A DNA stretch of 64,000 nt from AC-32 sp963754265 (GTDB taxonomy: Bacteria; Actinomycetota; Thermoleophilia; Gaiellales; Gaiellaceae), in NCBI GenBank assembly GCA_963754265.1, contig CAVWFB010000017.1, forward strand, positions 1-64,000, given 5' to 3'. Positions 43,404 through 51,210 of the stretch are shown here, in pieces (positions within the stretch are counted from its first letter, which is position 1; the number at the start of each line of letters is the position of its first letter). A model generated the notes under the pieces. The model was given only the letters and a program-made list of their open reading frames with translations, searched no databases and had not been told where the DNA came from. A program made the position numbers and the translations under genes.

Positions 43404-44093
43404 ATGACCGTCGAGACCGGCAGGCTCGCGCCCGACGCGGTGCGGACGATGTTCGACCGAATCTCGCCGGTCTACGACGCGATGAACCGGACGATGACGC
43501 TCGGGCTCGACCGACGCTGGCGTCGCGCGGCCGCCGAGGCGGTCGTTCGGTACGGCGACAGTGTGCTGGACGCGTGCTGCGGCACGGGTGACCTCGCGAT
43601 CGCGGCCAAGGAGGCGGGGGGTGGCTCGGTCACCGGGCTCGACTTCTCGCCGCGGATGCTGGAGCGCGCCCGCGCCAAGTCCCGCGAGATCGAGTGGGTC
43701 CAGGGCGACGTGCTCGCGCTGCCCTTCGACGACGCGAGCTTCGACGCGGCCACGGTCGGCTTCGGCGTCCGCAACCTCGACGACCTCGAGCTGGGCCTGG
43801 CCGAGCTCCGGCGCGTCCTCCGGCCCGGCGGTCGGCTGGCGATCCTCGAGATCACGCAGCCCCGCGGAGTGCTCGCGCCGTTCTACCGGCTCTGGTTCGA
43901 CCGGCTCGTCCCGCTCCTCGGGCGGGTGCTTCCGGGCGGATCGGCCTACACCTACCTTCCCGCAAGCGTGCGTCGCTTCCCCGGCCCGGAGGACCTGGCC
44001 GCGCTCTTGCGCGAGGCGGGCTTCGAGGACGTTCGCTGGCGCCTGTTCGCGGGCTCCATCGTGGCGTTGCACACGGGGGAGGCGACCGCGTGA
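43404..44093 (+). CDS. menG: demethylmenaquinone methyltransferase MenG/UbiE
   Basis: 229 residues. SAM-dependent: FDRISPVYDAMNRTMTLGLD RRWRR at the start, VLDACCGTGDLAIAAKEAGG (SAM loop), DFSPRMLERARAKSREIEWV, GDVLALPFDDASFDAATVGF GVRNL and SAYTYLPASVRRFPGPEDLA. It performs the last step of menaquinone synthesis. ATG is 2 bp after the ubiX stop; its own stop overlaps the polyprenyl synthase start. Confidence 0.92.
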   Translation: MTVETGRLAPDAVRTMFDRISPVYDAMNRTMTLGLDRRWRRAAAEAVVRYGDSVLDACCGTGDLAIAAKEAGGGSVTGLDFSPRMLERARAKSREIEWVQGDVLALPFDDASFDAATVGFGVRNLDDLELGLAELRRVLRPGGRLAILEITQPRGVLAPFYRLWFDRLVPLLGRVLPGGSAYTYLPASVRRFPGPEDLAALLREAGFEDVRWRLFAGSIVALHTGEATA

Positions 44094-44998
44094 GCCTCGC
44101 GACCATCCGCGAGAGCCCCGGGCTCGACGCCTACCTGGACGACCTCGAGCAGCGGCTGACCGCTGCGGTGCAGGCGCATCCGGGTCTCGCTTCCGAGGTG
44201 GGCGGCGAGGCGCTGGCCGCAGGCGGCAAGCGGCTGCGGCCGCTGCTGGTCTTCCTCGCCGCGCGTCCTGGAGACGCGCCCCTGGCGGCGGGCGCGGCCG
44301 TCGAGCTCGTGCACATGGCCACCCTCGTCCACGACGACCTGATCGACCAGGCTCGCTACCGGCGCGGCAAGGCGGCGGCCTGGGCGAGCCACGGCCCCGA
44401 CGCGGCGCGGGCTGCGGGCGACTATCTGTTCGCCAGGGCGTTCGCAGAGCTCGCTGCCACGGGCGACGACGAGGCCGTCGGCTGCCTCGCGGAGGCGACT
44501 CTCGCTCTTGCGCGCGGCGAGGCGCTCCAGCGGGCGCAGACGAACGATCCGGACACGAGCGTCGAGAGCTACCTCGAGCGCTGTGCCCTCAAGACCGGGA
44601 AGCTCTTCGAGGCCGCCTGTCTCCTCGGCAGCGGCGGCGAGGAGGGCCTCGGACGGTTCGGCCTGGCGCTCGGGATCGCGTTCCAGATCGCAGACGACAT
44701 CCTCGACTGCTCCGGCGAGACGATCGAGACAGGCAAGATCGCCGGCACCGACCTGCGCGAGGGCACGCCGACGCTCCCGCTGATCCTCGCCGCGCGTGAA
44801 GACGACACGGTTCGCCGGGCGCTTGCGGGTGGCCCGTTGGACGGCGCGCTGATCCGCGTCGCCGAGACCGGAGCGCTCGAGGTCTCGCGCGCGCTTGCCC
44901 TGGACTACGCCCGCCAGGCCCGCGCATGCCTCGACGGCAACGTGCGCCGCGACGAGCTCGAGGCGCTGACCGACGCCGTGGTGGACCGGGAGTCGTGA
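44090..44998 (+). CDS. polyprenyl diphosphate synthase
   Basis: 302 residues from GTG 44,090 (GTGA overlap). Trans-prenyltransferase: GGKRLRPLLVFLAARPGDA, first Asp-rich motif HMATLVHDDLIDQARYRRGK (DDxxD with I-D), KTGKLFEAACLLGSG and second motif GIAFQIADDILDCSGETIET GK. It makes the isoprenoid side chain of menaquinone (chain length not deducible). Part of the bc1/menaquinone cluster. Confidence 0.88.
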   Translation: MSLATIRESPGLDAYLDDLEQRLTAAVQAHPGLASEVGGEALAAGGKRLRPLLVFLAARPGDAPLAAGAAVELVHMATLVHDDLIDQARYRRGKAAAWASHGPDAARAAGDYLFARAFAELAATGDDEAVGCLAEATLALARGEALQRAQTNDPDTSVESYLERCALKTGKLFEAACLLGSGGEEGLGRFGLALGIAFQIADDILDCSGETIETGKIAGTDLREGTPTLPLILAAREDDTVRRALAGGPLDGALIRVAETGALEVSRALALDYARQARACLDGNVRRDELEALTDAVVDRES

Positions 44999-45003
44999 CG
45001 GCC

Positions 45004-45069
45004 ATGCTCAGCCAGGCGATCCCGGCGCTGCCCGTTCGCGATACCGCGGCAGAGTGGGTCGCAGCGTGA
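45004..45069 (+). pseudogene. 21-codon VOC/glyoxalase N-terminal remnant before mqnA
   Basis: ATG 45,004 reads MLSQAIPALPVRDTAAEWVA A and stops at TGA, which overlaps the mqnA GTG. The motif IPALPVRDTAA is the usual first strand of VOC (glyoxalase/bleomycin-resistance) proteins, where AVAFYRD would follow. It is either a remnant or a translated leader coupled to mqnA. Confidence 0.4.
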
Positions 45070-45830
45070 TCCGGCTCGGGCGCATCTCGTACGTGAACAT
45101 GGCGCCGGTCTTCTTCCGGCTCGACGCCGAGGTCGACGAGGTGCAAGGCGTGCCGACAGAGCTGAACGGGCGGCTGCTGGGAGGCGAGCTCGACCTCGCG
45201 CCGATCTCCTCGATCGAGTACGCGCGTCACGCCGACCGCCTGCGGCTGCTGCCGCGGCTCTGCGTCTCGTCCGAGGGCGCCGTCGACTCGATCCAGCTCG
45301 TCGCGCGCAAGCCGCTCGAGCAGGTGCGAACCATCGCCGTGACTCCCGAGAGCGCAACCTCGGTGGTGCTGACCAAGGTACTGCTGCCCGAAGCCCGGCA
45401 TGTCCCGCTCGGCGAGGAGGCCGACGCGAGGCTGCTGATCGGCGACGCCGCATTGAAGAGCGCGTTCGAGGACCCGACGCCGCACCACGACCTCGGTCGC
45501 CTCTGGCTCGAGCGGACCGGGCTGCCGATGGTCTTCGCGGTTTGGGCGTGCCCCGAGCCGATCCCCGGGGGCCTCGCCGAGCTCGAGCAGGCCTTGGTCG
45601 AGTCGGTGCTGACCGCGCGGGCCGAACCCGAGCGCCTCGCGTACGAGGCGAGCGAGCGCTACGGCTATCCGGCTGGGTTCCTGGCCCGCTACTTCGAGAA
45701 GTTGCGCTATCGCTTCGGCCCGCGCGAGCGGGCCGGCCTGCTGACGTTCCTCGAGCTTGCGCGCGACGTGGGCGAGCTCGACGAGGTCCCGGAGCTTCGC
45801 TTCGTGGCCCGTGCCGAAGCTGCGGTCTGA
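45066..45830 (+). CDS. mqnA: chorismate dehydratase MqnA, futalosine menaquinone pathway
   Basis: 254 residues from GTG 45,066. RLGRISYVNMAPVFFRLDAE, VPTELNGRLLGGELDLAPIS SIEYAR, LCVSSEGAVDSIQLVARKPL, TPESATSVVLTKVLL and GDAALKSAFEDPTPHHDLGR LWLERTGLPMVFAVWA form the MqnA periplasmic-binding-like fold. It converts chorismate to 3-enolpyruvylbenzoate. Together with UbiD/UbiX, MenG and the prenyl synthase it shows the organism makes menaquinone by the futalosine route. Confidence 0.9.
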   Translation: MIRLGRISYVNMAPVFFRLDAEVDEVQGVPTELNGRLLGGELDLAPISSIEYARHADRLRLLPRLCVSSEGAVDSIQLVARKPLEQVRTIAVTPESATSVVLTKVLLPEARHVPLGEEADARLLIGDAALKSAFEDPTPHHDLGRLWLERTGLPMVFAVWACPEPIPGGLAELEQALVESVLTARAEPERLAYEASERYGYPAGFLARYFEKLRYRFGPRERAGLLTFLELARDVGELDEVPELRFVARAEAAV

Positions 45831-45842
45831 TCGAGTTCAGGC

Positions 45843-45866
45843 GAGAGGACGCTGGCCCAGGCGACC
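45843..45866 (+). repeat. array repeat R1 (partial)
   Basis: GAGGACGCTGGCCCAGGCGA is the right half of the array repeat, 12 bp after the mqnA stop. It marks the left edge of the repeat-punctuated region. Confidence 0.6.
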
Positions 45867-45957
45867 GCTAGTGCCTTAGTCTCTTTGGCGATTGAGCCCC
45901 AGCGTGAAGTGGACGAATCCACACGCACGCCTGTCTTCAAAGCGAAATAGTCGCGAT

Positions 45958-47334
45958 CTAGAAGGGCTCAGGCTCGCGGCGCCCGGATTCCGCAACGGCG
46001 TACAGATGCCAGGCTCCTTCGACGCCTTTGAGCTGGCGGCTACCGCGCTCGTGGAATCGCAGTCCGGATCCGGCGACCAAGTCCTTGACCGTCTGCGAGA
46101 CGAGGATCTCCGAGGGCTCAGCGAGGGCGGCGATGCGAGCTGCAACGTTCACGGCGATCCCGGACGTTTTCTCCCGCGTAGTGCCGACTTCGCCTGTGTG
46201 GAGGCCGGCGCGAACTTCGAGCTCGAGCGGCCTGACCGCATCGACGATCGCCTGCGCACACTTCACGCCGCGTGCGGGCCCGTCGAACGTGGCGAAGAAG
46301 CCGTCGCCGGCGACGTCTTGCTCGATACCCCGATAACGCCCCAGCATGGCGCGCACGACCGTGTGATGGCGTTCGACCAGCTCCCTCCAAGCGCGGTCGC
46401 CGACGGACGTCGCCTTCTCAGTCGAGCCAACAATGTCGGTAAAGAGGACGGTCGCCAGAACGCGATCGAGTTCGGCCTCCTCCTCGCGGATGCCACGCAG
46501 GAACGACTCGATCGAATCGAAGAGCTCCCTCTGGTCGCCCGCCCATACAGGCCAGTCGTCGCCGGCTAGCTCCACGAATCGCGCTCCGGGAATCCGCTGG
46601 GCGAAGTCGCGGCCGGCCTCGACGCGCTCGATCGGATCGCCGCGGCGATGCAAGACAAGTGTCGGCGCCTGAATCGTCGGCAGTACCGGGCGGATGTCGA
46701 GTTCCGCCCAGATCCGCTCGATCGCGATCATCGAGCTCGGCGTTGCCGACAGCCGGTGCATCGTCCTCCACCAACGCCGCTGCTCCGGATCGGCCTTGGC
46801 CGAGGGCATGATCCACTCAAACATTCTTCCCGCGTACTCGTCTGTTCCCCAGCCGGCGTCCATCCGGGCGAGGTAGACCTCCCACTCTTCCGCTGTCCAC
46901 GCCCACGGGTAGTCGCTGCTGGCAGTCCCCCGAGCTTCCGGGCCGTACACGATCAGTGCGGACGTCAGATCAGGATGGGTTGCCGCAAGGAGCGCGCAGA
47001 TGCAGCCCGCGTCCGAGCCACCGAAGAGCACGGGCCGCTTGAACTCCGCCGAGTCGATGACGACTCGAAGATCCTCCATCAATGTCTCCAGCGGCGGCGC
47101 GTCTGTCGCCGAGAGCCGATCGGAGAGCCCCATTCCGCGACGGTCGACGAACACCACCCGCGCAAACGACGCGAGCCGGTTCAGAAACCGGGCGAAGAGC
47201 GGATTGCCCCAGGCGACCTCGAGATTGTTGATCCATTGCGGCGCGTACACGAGCTCGACGGGCCCATCTCCAAACACCTGGTACGCGAGTGCCACATCCC
47301 CGTTGCGTACGTAATGGACGTCCGGAACTTCCAC
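45958..47334 (-). CDS. alpha/beta hydrolase fused to a class III adenylate/guanylate cyclase domain
   Basis: 458 residues. N-terminal alpha/beta hydrolase (about 1-280): VHYVRNGDVALAYQVFGDGP, FVDRRGMGLSDR and nucleophile elbow LFGGSDAGCICALLAATHP (GGSDAG), with late His in a degenerate segment. C-terminal cyclase domain (about 285-440): ATVLFTDIVGSTEKATSVGD (metal Asp), GDGFFATFDGPARGVKCAQA, VRAGLHTGEVGT and GIAVNVAARIAALAEPSEIL. Such fusions are common in actinobacteria and proteobacteria, but partner signals are unknown. GTG 47,334 was chosen because homology begins at VEVPDVHYVRNGDVALAY. Minus strand, between repeats R1 and R2. Confidence 0.82.
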   Translation of the reverse strand: MEVPDVHYVRNGDVALAYQVFGDGPVELVYAPQWINNLEVAWGNPLFARFLNRLASFARVVFVDRRGMGLSDRLSATDAPPLETLMEDLRVVIDSAEFKRPVLFGGSDAGCICALLAATHPDLTSALIVYGPEARGTASSDYPWAWTAEEWEVYLARMDAGWGTDEYAGRMFEWIMPSAKADPEQRRWWRTMHRLSATPSSMIAIERIWAELDIRPVLPTIQAPTLVLHRRGDPIERVEAGRDFAQRIPGARFVELAGDDWPVWAGDQRELFDSIESFLRGIREEEAELDRVLATVLFTDIVGSTEKATSVGDRAWRELVERHHTVVRAMLGRYRGIEQDVAGDGFFATFDGPARGVKCAQAIVDAVRPLELEVRAGLHTGEVGTTREKTSGIAVNVAARIAALAEPSEILVSQTVKDLVAGSGLRFHERGSRQLKGVEGAWHLYAVAESGRREPEPF

Positions 47335-47546
47335 AACCGCAAGCCTGCACCAAGGCTCGGTGTGCAGCAAAGAGCTGAGGCCTCGACCTTCGCAATTTGG
47401 TGTTACCGCTTCCGGCAAAGATGGTCCGGCCCCGGGCCAAGGGTCCATGACCTCGACCCTCGGCCGGCTCGACTGTTCCAGAGTCAATCATCGGCCACCC
47501 GCCTTGGTTATCACGAGCCGCGCGATGAACTCACGGAATCCCGGTT

Positions 47547-47577
47547 CGGGTGACATTCCCGAACACTGGGCCAGGCC
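47547..47577 (+). repeat. array repeat R2
   Basis: GGGTGACATTCCCGAACACT then GGGCCAGGCC. Its left part can fold: GTTCGGG and CCCGAAC pair around TGACATT. Confidence 0.85.
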
Positions 47578-47664
47578 AACAATCCCGACCGCCTGAAACA
47601 TCGACCTGGCGCGCGAACTCCGTTAGCGAGCCACTAGACAAGCGCCGCACCCTATCCTTGGTGC

Positions 47665-48087
47665 ATGTTCCGTCGCTTTCTCGTTGCTGCGGTCGTCGTT
47701 CTCGCGCTCGTCTCGAGCGCGACTGCAGTCTTGTCGGCGGAGGCCAAGACGAACAAGGCGGTTGTCACCCACAGGCTGATCGTGGCAGTCAAGAAGAACC
47801 TAGCCCCGGCGGCGCAGAAGAAGCTTGCGGTTTTGGTTCTAATCAGCCAGAACGGCGGCGCTCCTGCCGGTCTCGTGGCCACGGCGAGCAAGCCCCGTAC
47901 TGTTCTCGTCAACAATCGGGGCCTCTACCGTGTAAAGGCCGAGATCGACTCCTCCTGCAAAGGCAACTGTGATGCGAGCTATCGCCTTTCCGGCTCGGCC
48001 AATCACAAACTCGAGATCGTCCCCAGCTGTCAGCCCAAGGGCTCAGGCTTCGTCTGCAGCAAGGTCAAGATCGTCAAGGTCTACTGA
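47665..48087 (+). CDS. small secreted basic protein, array gene 1
   Basis: 140 residues. Signal peptide MFRRFLVAAVVVLALVSSAT then AVLSAEA. The mature part is lysine-rich, with four cysteines in two pairs (SSCKGNCDAS, PSCQPKGSGFVCSK) suggesting two disulfides and beta strands LYRVKAEIDSS and KVKIVKVY. No family recognised. It is the only gene between repeats R2 and R3. Confidence 0.65.
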   Translation: MFRRFLVAAVVVLALVSSATAVLSAEAKTNKAVVTHRLIVAVKKNLAPAAQKKLAVLVLISQNGGAPAGLVATASKPRTVLVNNRGLYRVKAEIDSSCKGNCDASYRLSGSANHKLEIVPSCQPKGSGFVCSKVKIVKVY

Positions 48088-48154
48088 ACACCGGCGTCCG
48101 GTTATCGACACTCGAGTCCACTGCTAGTCGATCGGTCGGCGCAGTCGGCTCGGT

Positions 48155-48186
48155 CGGGTGACATTCCCGAGCACTGGCCCAGGCGG
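48155..48186 (+). repeat. array repeat R3
   Basis: TCGGGTGACATTCCCGAGCA followed by CTGGCCCAGGCG. Arms TCGGG/CCCGA pair around TGACATT. Confidence 0.85.
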
Positions 48187-48208
48187 GCCTCATCTAGGCA
48201 AGACACGC

Positions 48209-48676
48209 TTAGTGGCCGCGGCCGATTTCAACGAGCTGCGCAACGACTTCGGAGATCGGCTTCGTCGCGTCAATCTCATGGGTGCACGAGGCACGAAGCA
48301 ACGGCTCAACCTCTGCAACGTCGCCGAGGATGAGGGCACGCTCGTCAGCCGCCTTGCCGTAATCGTTCGTCGTCCGGGTTTTGAGACGGCGAAGCAGCTC
48401 GTCCACCGGCGCGCTCAAGAGGACCACCGCGTGGAAGCGCGGGTAGAAGCGACCCTGATTCGAGACGGTTCCGGACACGTAGAGCGTCGGTCCGTCCTCG
48501 CGAGAGAGAAGTTCTGCAACGAGATCCTCCCGCCAGATGTATCCGCCGTCCGCCTCCGACCACTGGCTCCACGGTGCATCGTCGGTCTCGACGACGTGAA
48601 AGCCGCGCTTCGCAAGTTCGGCCAACGCAGTTGATTTGCCAGTGCCCGACATCCCCGTGACTAGGACCCTGCGCAT
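48209..48676 (-). CDS. P-loop kinase-like ATPase, array gene 2
   Basis: 155 residues from ATG 48,676. Walker A VLVTGMSGTGKSTALAELAK, then ETDDAPWSQWSEADGGYIWR, LYVSGTVSNQGRFYPRFHAV and LLSAPVDELLRRLKTRTTND YGK (lid with arginines). It looks like a small-molecule or nucleotide kinase of the shikimate/chloramphenicol-phosphotransferase-like group. Substrate unknown. Minus strand, alone between R3 and R4. Confidence 0.75.
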   Translation of the reverse strand: MRRVLVTGMSGTGKSTALAELAKRGFHVVETDDAPWSQWSEADGGYIWREDLVAELLSREDGPTLYVSGTVSNQGRFYPRFHAVVLLSAPVDELLRRLKTRTTNDYGKAADERALILGDVAEVEPLLRASCTHEIDATKPISEVVAQLVEIGRGH

Positions 48677-48700
48677 GCCGAGCAGGCTATTTGACGGCTC

Positions 48701-48733
48701 TGGTGACATTCCCGAACGCTGGCCCAGCCAAGC
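48701..48733 (+). repeat. array repeat R4
   Basis: TGGTGACATTCCCGAACGCT followed by GGCCCAGCCAAGC. It has no complementary left arm, so the hairpin is not conserved. Confidence 0.85.
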
Positions 48734-48783
48734 GTCGTCTACTCCCGGTCCCGGCAGCGCAGCCCGTCTCGTAAGATCGGTGC

Positions 48784-49182
48784 GTGCAGAGACGCGAGGC
48801 CGTATGCAGCTGCGGCCAGCTCCGGGTGACGACGGACGGCGATCCTGTGCGGATCTCGATGTGTCATTGCCTCGCCTGCCAGCGTCGGACAGGCAGCGCG
48901 TTCGGGGTGCAGGCGCGGTGGCCGAAGGATCGGGTCGGCGTCACTGGACGACACACGGAGTACGTCCGCATCTCGGACGCGGGCGAGGAGCGGACGTTTC
49001 GCTTCTGCCCGGACTGCGGCGCGACGGTCTTCTGGACGACCGAGGGCTGGCCGGACTCAATCGCGGTCGCGATCGGCGCCTTCGGCGATCCCTCGTTCCC
49101 GCAGCCGACCGTCTCCGTCTATGAGTCGCGACGGTATCCGTGGCTGTCCCTTCCGCACGGGATCGAGGAAGAGCACGACTAG
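48784..49182 (+). CDS. GFA-family zinc protein, array gene 3
   Basis: 132 residues from GTG 48,784. GFA (glutathione-dependent formaldehyde-activating-like) fold: zinc cysteines in VCSCGQLRVT, CHCLACQRRTGSAFGVQARW and FRFCPDCGATVFWTTEGWPD. Most GFA proteins have no proven activity beyond CENP-V/Gfa-like zinc binding. GFA genes are frequent in integron cassettes of other bacteria. Alone between R4 and R5. Confidence 0.88.
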   Translation: MQRREAVCSCGQLRVTTDGDPVRISMCHCLACQRRTGSAFGVQARWPKDRVGVTGRHTEYVRISDAGEERTFRFCPDCGATVFWTTEGWPDSIAVAIGAFGDPSFPQPTVSVYESRRYPWLSLPHGIEEEHD

Positions 49183-49240
49183 TACAAGCGTCCTTTAGTT
49201 CGGTCACGCCGCGAGTCTCGGCGCCATCGGCGAAGGGTCA

Positions 49241-49275
49241 AGGGACGTTCCCGAACGCTGGCCCACCGGAGTGTC
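49241..49275 (+). repeat. array repeat R5
   Basis: AGGGACGTTCCCGAACGCTG followed by GCCCACCGGAGTGTC; ACATT is changed to ACGTT. Confidence 0.8.
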
Positions 49276-49307
49276 GTCGACCCCCGGGGGGCGATAACGT
49301 CGAGACC

Positions 49308-49837
49308 GTGGCCACAGACGTCGTCGCCGTGGTTCCTTACGATTCTGCTTGGCCCCGGCGCTTCGAGTTGGAGCGCACGCTGCTGGAGCAGGCGCTGCAC
49401 CCTGGCTGGAAGGCGGCATCCACCACATCGGCTCAACCGCAGTTCGAGGCCTGGCCGCGAAGCCAATCATCGACATCATGGCCGCTGTGCGGGACCTAGA
49501 CGAAGCGGGCAAAGCCTTCCAGGCACTCAGAGCGCTGTCCTACGTCTACACACCTCATCGACCTAGCATCGCGCATCATTTCTCGAAGTCCTCCGCTCGG
49601 CTTGATGAAGTCACGCACGGCCTGCATCTGACGCAGCCGGGAAGTGATCTGTGGCGCGAGCGCCTCGCCTTCCGTGACGCCCTCCGGAGCGACCCGGATC
49701 TCGCGCGGAAGTACGAGGAACTGAAGCTGCGGCTCTCGCAGGAGCATCAAAACGATATCGAGGGCTACACCGCCGCCAAGCGAGACTTCGTTGGACGCAT
49801 CCTGGCCGCGGCAGGCCTCGGCTTCGGCCGACGCTGA
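49308..49837 (+). pseudogene. GrpB-family nucleotidyltransferase-like protein, frameshifted, array gene 4
   Basis: About 177 residues if repaired. GTG 49,308 gives VATDVVAVVPYDSAWPRRFE and LERTLLEQALHP; one base is missing near 49,402 and the next frame continues WLEGGIHHIGSTAVRGLAAK PIIDIMAAVRDLDEAG, the GrpB/UPF0157 signature (HxGSTxVxGLxAKPxIDI). It ends LRLSQEHQNDIEGYTAAKRD FVG. Family members may be nucleotidyltransferases; role unknown. Alone between R5 and R6. Confidence 0.78.
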
Positions 49838-49841
49838 GTTC

Positions 49842-49877
49842 GGGTGACATTCCCTCCCGCACACTGGCCCAAGCGAG
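49842..49877 (+). repeat. array repeat R6
   Basis: CGGGTGACATTCCCTCCCGC followed by ACACTGGCCCAAGCGA. It has a small insertion in the CCCGAAC part. It begins 4 bp after the GrpB stop. Confidence 0.8.
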
Positions 49878-49879
49878 CG

Positions 49880-50269
49880 TCAGGTGGCTGGCAGCTGGCG
49901 GTCCCCGTGGAAGACCGCTTCGACGTTGTTTCCGTCCGGGTCAATGACGAACGCTGCGTAATACCCGGCGTGGTAATGCGGGCGAAGACCCGGCGCGCCG
50001 TTGTCGCGGCCACCGGCTTCGACAGCGGCGCGGTGGAACTTGTCAACGGTGGCTCGGTCGGCTGCGGAGAAGGCCACATGAACGGGAGCGGCCGGAGGTT
50101 CCCCTTCGCCGATCCAGAAATCTCCACCGCCCTCGATGGCGAACCCAGGCCCCTGCGAGCTCTCCACTAGCTTCACTCCGAACGGCTCGAGGGCCGCCTC
50201 GTAGAAGGTGCGGCTGCGTCTCAGGTCACGTACTCGTAGGGCCAAGTGGTCGATGAGGGGAAGCGTCAC
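49880..50269 (-). CDS. VOC-family (glyoxalase-like) protein, array gene 5
   Basis: 129 residues. IDHLALRVRDLRRSRTFYEA ALEPFGVKLV and HAGYYAAFVIDPDGNNVEAV FHG are the two beta-alpha-beta3 VOC units with metal-type His and Glu. It resembles lactoylglutathione-lyase-like proteins of many actinobacteria. Substrate unknown. Minus strand, stop adjoining R6. Confidence 0.88.
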   Translation of the reverse strand: MTLPLIDHLALRVRDLRRSRTFYEAALEPFGVKLVESSQGPGFAIEGGGDFWIGEGEPPAAPVHVAFSAADRATVDKFHRAAVEAGGRDNGAPGLRPHYHAGYYAAFVIDPDGNNVEAVFHGDRQLPAT

Positions 50270-50305
50270 AGCAGCGACACGCCCTCTATCTTAGAGCGCG
50301 ATCTC

Positions 50306-50337
50306 CGGCGAACATCCTGAACGCTGGGGCAGCCGAC
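50306..50337 (+). repeat. array repeat R7 (degenerate)
   Basis: CCGGCGAACATCCTGAACGC followed by TGGGGCAGCCGA; recognisable by ACATcC.GAACGCTGG and GCCGA spacing. Confidence 0.6.
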
Positions 50338-50368
50338 TGCGTAGCCTGTCGGCGGAAGTACGTGAGAC

Positions 50369-50773
50369 TCAGACGACGGGCAGCAGCAGGTCGATGACGT
50401 CCCTGCGTCGGTAGAACTCGATGCCCGGACGTGACGGATCACGATCACGGCGGCTAGAGAGCCGTTCGAACCTCGGGCCGATCAGCTCATAGATCTTGGG
50501 TGGTTCTCCTGTGAGACGTTCCCGCACATAGCGCCCGCCGGGGAGGCTGCCGACCTCGAGCCCGAGCGCATGCGGGTCGTCGCCGTCGCGAAGCTGGACG
50601 CAGATGCGGTACTCGCCGTCGTTGTCGAAGGCGCCGTAGTACTTCCGGCCGCGTAGCCCGACCGCCTCTTCGACCTCCTGCATGCCGCGACCGATCGCGG
50701 TTACCTCGTCTGCGACACGCTTGAACATCACGGGTGTCTCAGAACGCTCGACTACCACTTGCTCCGATCCCAC
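50369..50773 (-). CDS. GyrI-like/effector-binding domain protein, array gene 6
   Basis: 134 residues. VVVERSETPVMFKRVADEVT, YYGAFDNDGEYRICVQLRDG DDPHALGLEVGSLPGGRYVR and YELIGPRFERLSSRRDRDPS match the GyrI/AraC-effector-binding (Bmr-C-like) fold that binds hydrophobic ligands. No DNA-binding domain. Alone between R7 and R8. Confidence 0.78.
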   Translation of the reverse strand: MGSEQVVVERSETPVMFKRVADEVTAIGRGMQEVEEAVGLRGRKYYGAFDNDGEYRICVQLRDGDDPHALGLEVGSLPGGRYVRERLTGEPPKIYELIGPRFERLSSRRDRDPSRPGIEFYRRRDVIDLLLPVV

Positions 50774-50793
50774 GGACGCAGCCTATCCCCCTT

Positions 50794-50827
50794 CTGGCGT
50801 CATTCCGGAACGCTCGCGCAGGCGACT
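50794..50827 (+). repeat. array repeat R8 (divergent)
   Basis: CTGGCGTCATTCCGGAACGC followed by TCGCGCAGGCGAC. Confidence 0.65.
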
Positions 50828-50924
50828 GCCACCTCACCAACGGTGCCTACTGGGACGATCAGAAGAACGGCTCCGTGTTCCGCGGTAGTCGTACGACGTC
50901 GAGCGCTAGGCGTACGCTGTCGGC

Positions 50925-51041
50925 ATGTGGGACGTCCTTACCTGGCACGACGGCACGCTCGCAATCGCGTGGTGGGCCGTGATCGTGCTCATCGTCGCGC
51001 TGCTGTCGATCGGCGGCACGGCAGCTGCGCGACGGAAATAA
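50925..51041 (+). CDS. 38-residue membrane peptide, array gene 7
   Basis: MWDVLTWHDGTLAIAWWAVI then VLIVALLSIGGTAAARRK. A Trp-rich N-terminus leads into one membrane helix, then a basic end. ATG 50,925 to TAA 51,041, the sole coding candidate in the 315-bp unit between R8 and R9. A gene this small filling a whole unit suggests it is real and possibly toxin-like or regulatory; the role is unknown. Confidence 0.5.
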   Translation: MWDVLTWHDGTLAIAWWAVIVLIVALLSIGGTAAARRK

Positions 51042-51108
51042 TCACGCCTGCGGGATGCGCGACGCTCGCGCGGACCGTTCCGCGGCGGTCGGCGAGAGCG
51101 CGCAGTGC

Positions 51109-51143
51109 TCGGGGGTCATTCCCGAACACTGGCCCAGACGACG
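51109..51143 (+). repeat. array repeat R9
   Basis: TCGGGGGTCATTCCCGAACA followed by CTGGCCCAGACGACG; near-consensus. Confidence 0.85.
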
Positions 51144-51210
51144 TTTCGCCTGTGGCGGCACGAGCTCGGACGCCGCATAAGCATGGTGTCGGTGAGAGCA
51201 TTGCGCCACC

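Noticed and set aside
47335..47546. Extension of the hydrolase-cyclase protein to 47,487
   Set aside because: Residues before VEVPDVHYVRNGD do not resemble the family and overlap a low-complexity stretch.
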